Part shown: positions 58,787-64,000 of the stretch, piece after piece
How the letters are laid out: every line of letters starts with the position of its first letter
How positions within the stretch are numbered: position 1 is the stretch's first letter
Source: Flavonifractor sp. An112
GTDB taxonomy: Bacteria > Bacillota > Clostridia > Oscillospirales > Oscillospiraceae
Direction: 5' to 3'
Length of the DNA: 64,000 bases
NCBI RefSeq assembly: GCF_002161085.1
Contig: NZ_NFLU01000005.1
Span: 1 to 64,000, forward strand
Notes under the pieces: model-generated
What the model was told of the DNA's origin: nothing
Databases searched by the model: none
Seen by the model: only the letters and a program-made list of their open reading frames with translations
Translations under genes and position numbers: made by a program

Positions 58787-59701
58787 ATGCTCGTATCTGT
58801 CGATCATGGAAATAAACAGGTCAAAACCACCCACGCTCTCTGTGCGCCGTTTACCTCCGGCCTGCGGGAGAGCGCCACGCCGCCCTTTGGGGGCGATGTT
58901 CTCCAGTACGGAGGAAAATACTACACCCTTGTGGACGAGCGCATCCCCTACCGGCGAGATAAGACGGAGGACGAGCGGTTTTTCGTTCTCACCCTGTTTG
59001 CCGTTGCCAGGGAGATCGAGGCCAGAGGGGCTTATTCCATGGGAACGATTCCCGTTCAGCTCGCGGTGGGTCTGCCGCCGGCCCACTATGGGGCGCAGTA
59101 TCAGAAGTTTGAGCAATACTTCATGGGCCGTGGAGAAGTTTGCTTTTCCCTCAATCAGAAAGCGTTTTCCATTGAGATTACCTATGCGCTGTGCTTCCCC
59201 CAAGCGTATGCCGCCGCCGTGACCATGTTCCAATCTCTGGGCAGCGCCCCCAAGGTGCTGGTGGTGGATATCGGCGGGTTTACCGCCGACTATCTCTTTA
59301 TCAAACAGGGCAAGGCCCAGCTTGGGACCTGTGATTCCTTGGAAAACGGTGTGATCGTCCTCTACAACCGCATCCGCTCTAAGGTCAACGGGGACTTTGA
59401 TATGCTGCTGGAGGAGGGGGATATTGACGCCATTCTCAGGGGCCAAGGAAGTTATGCCCCGGAAGTGCGGCAGCTGGTGGAGCAGGAGACAGCGGCATTT
59501 GTCAGCGACCTGTTCAACGCCCTCCGGGAGCGGATGATCGACCTGCGCTCCGGCCAGGTGGTGTTCATCGGCGGCGGCTCCATCCTGCTGCGCCGGTTTA
59601 TCGAGCAGTCCGGCAAAGTGAGGCAGGCCCTCTTTGTGGACGACATCAAGGCCAACGCCAAAGGTTATGAGATCCTCTACCAAGTGGCCGCAAGAAGGTG
59701 A
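58787..59701 (+). CDS. ParM/StbA-like actin-type segregation ATPase
   Basis: 304 residues from ATG 58787 (AAGGAGG 8 nt upstream; ATG 58781 is too close to the site). Actin-fold motifs are the phosphate-1 loop LVSVDHGNKQVKTT at the N-terminus, the phosphate-2 loop VLVVDIGGFTADYLFIKQG (about 160-178) and the adenosine motif VVFIGGGSILLRRFIEQSG (about 262-280). ParM-type filaments push plasmid or element copies apart. It overlaps the next gene (GTGA), the arrangement of a parM-parR pair. Confidence 0.85.
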   Translation: MLVSVDHGNKQVKTTHALCAPFTSGLRESATPPFGGDVLQYGGKYYTLVDERIPYRRDKTEDERFFVLTLFAVAREIEARGAYSMGTIPVQLAVGLPPAHYGAQYQKFEQYFMGRGEVCFSLNQKAFSIEITYALCFPQAYAAAVTMFQSLGSAPKVLVVDIGGFTADYLFIKQGKAQLGTCDSLENGVIVLYNRIRSKVNGDFDMLLEEGDIDAILRGQGSYAPEVRQLVEQETAAFVSDLFNALRERMIDLRSGQVVFIGGGSILLRRFIEQSGKVRQALFVDDIKANAKGYEILYQVAARR

Positions 59702-60090
59702 TCCCTGTGGCCGAGAAAAAGTCGCTGTATCGGTTCACCATCGGCTTCAATCCCGGCGATCCGGCCCACCGGCAGGTGGCGGAGCTGCTGAACCGGCAGG
59801 GCCGCCGAAAGGCGCAGTTCCTTGTGAACGCCATCCTCCATTATATCCACTGTTCGGAAACGCCGGAGATTCCCGAGACAGCCGAGCCGCCCACCGGGAT
59901 GGGCCGGGCGGAGATGGAGGCCCTGGTGGTGCGGATCTTGGAGGAGCGGGGGTACCGAAAAGCCGGGGAGAACCAGTCTGATGGACAGGCGACCCAGGAG
60001 CTGCCGGAACCAGTTTTGGGCGGAGAGCTGGACGCCGCCGGGTTTGCGGCCATAGCGGATACGCTGGCAGCGTTCCGGGGGAAAGAATAA
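59698..60090 (+). CDS. ParR-like partition adaptor
   Basis: 130 residues from GTG 59698, overlapping the ParM stop by 4 nt. The N-terminal part (KKSLYRFTIGFNPGDPAHRQ, VAELLNRQGRRKAQFLVNAI) is a ribbon-helix-helix-type DNA-binding pattern. The rest is an acidic Pro-rich linker and a C-terminal helix that would contact the filament (AAGFAAIADTLAAFRGK). A centromere-like repeat array is not obvious upstream (58718-58786 is short). Confidence 0.72.
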   Translation: MIPVAEKKSLYRFTIGFNPGDPAHRQVAELLNRQGRRKAQFLVNAILHYIHCSETPEIPETAEPPTGMGRAEMEALVVRILEERGYRKAGENQSDGQATQELPEPVLGGELDAAGFAAIADTLAAFRGKE

Positions 60091-60136
60091 AAGAGCGGGA
60101 AACATAGGACCGTTTTGGCCTTATGCTTCCCGCTCT
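60090..60136. terminator. Bidirectional terminator between parR-like and XRE genes
   Basis: AAGAGCGGGAA near 60091-60101 pairs with TTCCCGCTCTT (60126-60136), with a further inner pairing CATAAGG/CCTTATG. It overlaps the stop of the minus-strand XRE gene. Confidence 0.65.
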
Positions 60137-60453
60137 TCCAATGCGGTGATATATGCGTTTATCATATCCTCTAAATGCTGGTACTGAGAGGGGGTTAGTT
60201 TGGAGACCTTTTGGGAGAGAATATCATAGTCGCTTGACCCCACTTTGCCCATCAAGAGATAATCCGCGCTGATGTCCAAAGCGATACACAGCTTGATGAT
60301 GTTCTCCGGCCGCAGCCCCTTTTTCCCCGTTTCGGCGGTGGAAATGATTTGTGAGTTCATATCCGCACGCTCTGCCAGTTCTTCTTGGGTCAGCCGGAGC
60401 TGCTTTCTCCGAGCAACCAGGCGTTTTCCCATTTGATCCAGTAAATCATCCAT
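60121..60453 (-). CDS. XRE-family transcriptional regulator
   Basis: 110 residues from ATG 60453 (AGGAGGG upstream). A Cro/CI helix-turn-helix occupies residues about 8-62: RLVARRKQLRLTQEELAERA, DMNSQIISTAETGKKGLRPE, NIIKLCIALDISADYLLMG. A short C-terminal helix follows (KLTPSQYQHLEDMINAYITA). Probably a repressor of element genes. The upstream region to 60545 has repeated TAACGGCTTT / CGGCTAAAG / CCGCTACGG words that may be its operators. Confidence 0.88.
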   Translation of the reverse strand: MDDLLDQMGKRLVARRKQLRLTQEELAERADMNSQIISTAETGKKGLRPENIIKLCIALDISADYLLMGKVGSSDYDILSQKVSKLTPSQYQHLEDMINAYITALEEREA

Positions 60454-60716
60454 AGGCGACCCTCCTATGGACACTATTTTATCCGCTACGGCGTAAAAAA
60501 TTAACGGCTTTTAGATGGATTAAATCGGCTAAAGCGTATATAATAGAAAAAACGGCTGGCGACACGGATGTGAAACCAGTTTATTTTGCTTTATGAAAAG
60601 GGTGTCCAGTAGTTTTGGGGCGGCGGTACCCTGGGATAGAAATGCGGGCTGGTGGAAACCTTCTTCTTCAAAAATCAGGAGAGAGGTATTCCGTCTCTCT
60701 CCTGATTCAAATTGTA
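60454..60716. promoter_or_regulatory. Regulatory gap with XRE operator-like words and a terminator
   Basis: Related words ATCCGCTACGG, TTAACGGCTTTTAG and ATCGGCTAAAGCG (about 60480-60536) lie just upstream of the XRE gene, followed by TATAAT on the plus strand at about 60540. A terminator for the convergent alarmone-synthetase gene is clear: a 12-bp stem, 60673-60684 with 60696-60707. No gene is supported in 60545-60670. Confidence 0.45.
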
Positions 60717-61514
60717 CTATATCGGTAAATCCAATTTCCGCAGCTTATCCAGTAAGTCATTTTCAACAGATCGGTCTGATGCCATTTCCAGTTTCCGTCG
60801 GATATGTTGCATCTCAGAATCAATCTCAGAGATTGTGTCTGCACAGTTCCGCAGCCTTTGGACAATTTCCTGCTGTTCAGGGATTTCCTGCTTATACTTT
60901 AATTGATGCTCCAGGCTGGCCCAAAAATCCATGGCGATGGTACGGATCTGCACTTCGACCGGAATCTGCTTCTTTTGATCTGCAAAGTAGACAGGCACAC
61001 TGACTACTAAGTGTAAGCTTCGGTATCCGTTCGGTTTTGGGTTGGAAATATAGTCCTTTTTCTTCAAGAGAATAACATCGTCCTGTTGAGTCAGCGCATC
61101 AGCCAGCAAATAAATATCATCAATATAAGAACAAATTACCCGTACCCCCGCAATGTCCTGGATATGCTCTTCAATATTTTCCAGTGTAGGTTTTAACTCT
61201 TTCCGAAATAGCTTTTCCAACACACTGGCATTGCTCTTGAGCCGGGTGTTGATAGAATGGATTGGGTTGCTACGGTTCCGAATCTTAAATTCATTGTCCA
61301 ATGTCTCAAATTTGACTTGTACATTTCGCATGGCGCAGGAATACATCATCATTCGTTCTCTGTAGCCTACCAGAGTGTCGGTCAACTTCACTGCCTGCTG
61401 GAATAGGAAATACTCAACGGATTCGGGAGATGCGGGAAGTGAACCGTCTGCTCTGTATTCCAACCATTTTTGTATGGTCTCGTTATCCAGCACTTCAAAG
61501 AGCGGCTGTTCCAT
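60717..61514 (-). CDS. Small alarmone synthetase (RelA/SpoT synthetase domain)
   Basis: 265 residues holding only the (p)ppGpp synthetase domain with flanking helices. Motifs in order: FKIRNRSNPIHSINTRLKSN, HIQDIAGVRVICSYIDDIY, KDYISNPKPNGYRSLHLVVS, VEVQIRTIAMDFWASLEHQL and KYKQEIPE. There is no HD hydrolase, TGS or ACT domain, so it belongs to the RelP/RelQ-like group. Such enzymes make alarmones, and some mobile-element versions are toxins. It is divergent from the SLOG-family gene 127 bp away. Confidence 0.92.
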   Translation of the reverse strand: MEQPLFEVLDNETIQKWLEYRADGSLPASPESVEYFLFQQAVKLTDTLVGYRERMMMYSCAMRNVQVKFETLDNEFKIRNRSNPIHSINTRLKSNASVLEKLFRKELKPTLENIEEHIQDIAGVRVICSYIDDIYLLADALTQQDDVILLKKKDYISNPKPNGYRSLHLVVSVPVYFADQKKQIPVEVQIRTIAMDFWASLEHQLKYKQEIPEQQEIVQRLRNCADTISEIDSEMQHIRRKLEMASDRSVENDLLDKLRKLDLPI

Positions 61515-61641
61515 TTACATAGTCCTCTCCTCTCCATAATTCTTTTGTCCTGTGTCCCATCGTCCATCTGTTGCGGCATTAAAAATAATATGTGATTGAT
61601 AGATTAAAAAAGTAAGAAAAATTGATTGGAAGGAGTTAAAT

Positions 61642-62184
61642 ATGTTTTTTACCTGTGCAATTACGGGCCATCGCCCAACTCGGTTTAAGTGGAAATATAA
61701 TGAAAATAACAACGGCTGCAAACGACTGAAGAAGCGGTTGCAGGAGCAATTTGCTATGCTCTACGAAAAAGGTGTGCGGCAGTTCTGGGTTGGTGGCTCC
61801 CTGGGTGTAGATATGTGGGCCGGCGAGATCCTTTTGCGGCTCAAAGAGCAACCGGAGTACAGAGAAATAAAGCTGATGATGGCCTTGCCCTTCGAAGGTC
61901 ACAATGCAGACTGGGACGAGCGGAGTAAAAAACGGCTGGCATTTCTTGTACGGCACAGCGAAAAAACAGTTGTGATTGGAGAAAAAGGACAAGCCCCAGG
62001 GGTCAGCTTCCGCCAGCGGAATGAGTATATGGTGGATCAGGCTGACTGTTTACTGGCGGTCTATGACAATGACCGTACTATCCGCAGCGGGACAGGTATG
62101 ACGGTAAACTATGCCCAAAAAGTGGGAAAGCCGATTATCCTTATTCACCCAGATACTGGAAAGATTACAAATAGTCTATGTTAA
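61642..62184 (+). CDS. SLOG-family (DUF1273/YpsA-like) nucleotide-binding protein
   Basis: 180 residues from ATG 61642 (GGAAGGAG upstream). A Rossmann-like fold with CAITGHRPTRFKWKYNENNN, FWVGGSLGVDMWAGEILLRL, MMALPFEGHNADWDERSKKR and DQADCLLAVYDNDRTIRSGT, GMTVNYAQKVGKPIILIHPD: the G-G-S-x-G-x-D and S-G-T-x-x-T elements are typical of SLOG domains, which bind nucleotide-derived ligands in several immunity and stress systems. It is a single domain without an effector. Confidence 0.85.
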   Translation: MFFTCAITGHRPTRFKWKYNENNNGCKRLKKRLQEQFAMLYEKGVRQFWVGGSLGVDMWAGEILLRLKEQPEYREIKLMMALPFEGHNADWDERSKKRLAFLVRHSEKTVVIGEKGQAPGVSFRQRNEYMVDQADCLLAVYDNDRTIRSGTGMTVNYAQKVGKPIILIHPDTGKITNSLC

Positions 62185-62637
62185 AACAAAGGACAACTCA
62201 TAATTGCCGATCCTTTTTAATAGCAGCCCTTTGTCGGGTAACGCTCCGCCTAACTACACGCAGGATACAAAGAAGTGCGGAAAGATTTTTTGCATGATTT
62301 CCGCTTGCTTTGTGCCGTTTCCGCTCCATTCCATTTGCTTTCCGTCACTCTCTAAAGCTGCTATTTCCACGTGTTCCGCACCGCACTGTGGCTGAAAATG
62401 TGGTCAAAAACGCTCCCTGTCCTTTGCCGGAGACGGTTCCCCGGCTGTGGTAGGGAGCCTCCTTATATCTCTGTATATCCGTTTTGCCAGTAAGAGCAGG
62501 ACAAGGCAGGCGATTTCCGTTGTCTGCGGCTCAAGATTTACGCCGCTGTAAACAAAGCAAGAATGTCCCCACGGGTATCATAAAACAGATAGGCTTCCTG
62601 ATTTCTCATGCAAAAGCGAAAGTTAAATCTAACCGTG
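62185..62637. other. Gap with short coding remnants
   Basis: No intact gene is supported. On the minus strand two short open pieces occur: one ends NQEAYLFYDTRGDILALF (about 62545-62615), and one contains TTEIACLVLLLLAKRIYRDI + RR (about 62405-62530), a single hydrophobic helix with a basic tail. They overlap in different frames and look like remnants of element genes. I cannot name them. Confidence 0.35.
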
Positions 62638-63243
62638 TCACCAAGTGCCTCTGGCCCAGGTGATGATCTGTTCCGCTGTCCCCTCGATCCCCATCACAGA
62701 ACTGTTGATGCAAAAATCGTAGTTCTCCGGCGCACCCCAGTTTCGCCCGGTATAGGTATCATAGTATTTCTTCCGCTGCTTATCAATTTTCCTGACGGCA
62801 TCTTCCGCCTCTTTTTGCCCGATGCTCTCGATCTCCATCCGGCGTCTGACCCGGTCCTCAAAGGGGGCGCAGATGAACAGGCTGACCGTCGGGATGCCGG
62901 TGGCGCGGAGAACAACATCGGCGCACCGCCCCACGATGATGCAGGGACCCATCCGGGCCAGTTCCAGGATCACCTGGCTCTGCATCTCAAACAGGATGTC
63001 CTCCGCCGGCTGGCCCTTCCGCACCTGTGGGCCGCCCTCATAGACGCCGGTAAACAGCCACGGGTTCGGGGCCTTTTCTTCCCTGCCCGCGAACAGTTCC
63101 TCCCGTACTTCCGCCTTCTGTGCCGCCAGCGTAATCAGTTCCCGGTCATAGCACCTGACGTTCAGTCTCTCCGCCAGCTGTTTCCCGATTTCCCGGCCGC
63201 CGCTGCCGAACTGTCGGCCCAAAGCGATGATTGACGTATTCAT
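62638..63243 (-). CDS. Cytidylate kinase-like family protein
   Basis: 201 residues. The P-loop GRQFGSGGREIGKQLAERLN at the N-terminus and the NMP-binding region (MGPCIIVGRCADVVLRATGI, PTVSLFICAPFEDRVRRRME) match the cytidylate-kinase-like family (PF13189), which is distinct from housekeeping Cmk. Many members are cotranscribed with regulators or transport genes and have unknown substrates. It starts 1 nt after the TetR stop, so the two form an operon. Confidence 0.85.
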   Translation of the reverse strand: MNTSIIALGRQFGSGGREIGKQLAERLNVRCYDRELITLAAQKAEVREELFAGREEKAPNPWLFTGVYEGGPQVRKGQPAEDILFEMQSQVILELARMGPCIIVGRCADVVLRATGIPTVSLFICAPFEDRVRRRMEIESIGQKEAEDAVRKIDKQRKKYYDTYTGRNWGAPENYDFCINSSVMGIEGTAEQIITWARGTW

Positions 63244-63244
63244 A

Positions 63245-63877
63245 TCACGTTTCCTCCCTGCAAGTCTGTTCTGCGGCCGGGTGCGGCTCCGCCATCCGCA
63301 GGGCCGCTCCCCGGACGTGGTCCTTCAAAAGCTGATCGGCAAACCGAATCAGCTCCTCGGGCGTTTCCTGAATGTTCCCCAGCAGCCACTCCTCCATCAT
63401 GCTTGCCAGCGCCCCCACATAGAACTTTGTCAGCAGATCAATTTCTCCGTCGGATACCTGATAGTTCAGTTCCTCGGCGATCCTTTGGATCGTGCCCTGT
63501 ATGATAACATGCACATCCGTCTGAAAGAATCGTTTCAGATGCTCCCGGCTGATGGAGTGCAGGGCGCACAGACACACCGCCCGGTTCTCCTGGAGGTACT
63601 GAAACATCTGGAGCAGGCCGTCCTGCCACAGCATGACTCCCTCGTGCTCCCGCAGCAGCGCCACAGCCTCCTGGTCGAACATCCAGCGCACCGCGTCGTA
63701 GATGTCCTCAAAGTGATAGTAGAAATGCTGCCGGGCCATGCTGCAGGACTGCATGATCTCCGCAACGGTGATTTTGTTCAGGGGCTTTTGTGCCATCAAC
63801 GCTTTCAATACGGCACAGATCTCCCGCTTGGCGGCCTCACTGGCCTCATATGTTCGTTTTTTCATCCCAACTGCCAC
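63245..63877 (-). CDS. TetR-family transcriptional regulator
   Basis: 210 residues from GTG 63877, or 206 from ATG 63865; AGAAAGG lies 3 or 15 nt away, so the start is uncertain. The N-terminal TetR helix-turn-helix reads MAQKPLNKITVAEIMQSCSM, ARQHFYYHFEDIYDAVRWMF. The C-terminal ligand domain resembles the TetR_C type of dihydroxyacetone-kinase regulators (HLKRFFQTDVHVIIQGTIQR). It probably controls its own operon with the kinase-like gene. Confidence 0.88.
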   Translation of the reverse strand: MAVGMKKRTYEASEAAKREICAVLKALMAQKPLNKITVAEIMQSCSMARQHFYYHFEDIYDAVRWMFDQEAVALLREHEGVMLWQDGLLQMFQYLQENRAVCLCALHSISREHLKRFFQTDVHVIIQGTIQRIAEELNYQVSDGEIDLLTKFYVGALASMMEEWLLGNIQETPEELIRFADQLLKDHVRGAALRMAEPHPAAEQTCREET

Positions 63878-63935
63878 AGACCTTTCTTCTCGCTGTTTCC
63901 CTTATTTTAGCACAGCTTCTGGAACTTATCATAGA

Positions 63936-63985
63936 TGCAGAATGGGGTCAAGTGTCAGAAATCTGACACTTGACCCCATTCTGCA
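63936..63985. repeat. Perfect 50-bp palindrome
   Basis: TGCAGAATGGGGTCAAGTGT + CAGA (63936-63959) is repeated exactly in inverted orientation at 63962-63985, with only AA between. It has no T tract and stands about 60 bp upstream of the TetR gene. It resembles two transposon inverted-repeat ends fused head to head, or a large operator. Confidence 0.75.
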
Positions 63986-64000
63986 CCTTGTATTCTCTGG

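Larger units (their letters stand above)
49572..64000. mobile_element. Second mobile element, inserted in spoVT (right end outside window)
   Basis: Homology to spoVT stops exactly at 49571/49572. Beyond it lie AT-rich end DNA, a tandem set of serine recombinases, then accessory genes (toxin remnant, ParM/ParR, XRE, alarmone synthetase, SLOG and others) typical of integrative elements. Serine recombinases often insert at a short dinucleotide core without duplicating longer sequence, which fits the clean break. No conjugation genes are seen in the 14.4 kb visible. Whether all of it to 64000 is one element is inferred. Confidence 0.7.

Noticed and set aside
62204-62395. 63-codon plus-strand frame after the SLOG gene
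   Set aside because: Cys/Ser/Pro-rich with no ribosome site or motif; more likely non-coding remnant DNA.

Overview
The window looks like chromosome of a spore-forming, obligately anaerobic gut Firmicute of the Oscillospiraceae type (Flavonifractor / Intestinimonas / Lawsonibacter-like). The reasons are a GC-rich core, Gram-positive Shine-Dalgarno sites, sporulation genes (an alpha/beta SASP, sleB, spoVT), SLH-domain surface proteins and a Firmicute-type ethanolamine operon. I cannot name the species from sequence alone.

Layout. 1-9.2 kb is core chromosome: a partial gene, rlmB, ftsH, tRNA-Ala(GGC), a large secreted M14 carboxypeptidase with three SLH domains, an SASP gene and a small carbohydrate-binding-like protein. 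9.4-20.5 kb is a compact ethanolamine-utilisation operon, eutG-A-B-C-L-E-M-T-pduL-(orf)-N-H-Q. EutH imports ethanolamine. EutBC, kept active by EutA and supplied with adenosylcobalamin by EutT, makes acetaldehyde. EutE and PduL convert it to acetyl phosphate and EutG to ethanol, inside a shell built from EutL, EutM and EutN. No eutVW regulators, eutP or eutS are in view. 20.5-22.4 kb returns to core genes (a small membrane protein, a two-OB-fold protein, an AIM24-family protein).

22.51-42.58 kb is a 20-kb integrated island bounded by a 14-bp direct repeat in the 3' end of rpsI. The original rpsI tail and its terminator are stranded at the left end, and the island supplies a recoded tail at the right end. 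The integrase is truncated, but an excisionase-like gene and TAACCTC iterons survive at both ends. Cargo: a six-gene surface/envelope operon (1531-aa SLH protein, SLH-CAP protein, MscS channel, lipoprotein and others) next to a membrane-embedded LuxR regulator, a decayed LytTR system, a DUF3990 / helix-turn-helix toxin-antitoxin-like pair with a promoter-embedded operator, a divergent NYN-type protein, and replication-module remnants.

42.5-49.57 kb is core again (rplM-rpsI, a TtcA-like thiolase, a displaced miaA 3' fragment with small remnants, a gene fusing a low-molecular-weight tyrosine phosphatase to MiaA, sleB, thpR, and spoVT broken at codon 11). From 49.57 kb to the right edge is a second element inserted in spoVT. 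It has one small and three large serine recombinases in tandem, a 5'-truncated DUF4157-deaminase toxin, a zinc-ribbon gene, a metallopeptidase, a ParM/ParR-like pair, an XRE regulator, a small alarmone synthetase divergent from a SLOG-family gene, and a TetR / cytidylate-kinase-like pair. Its far end is outside the window.
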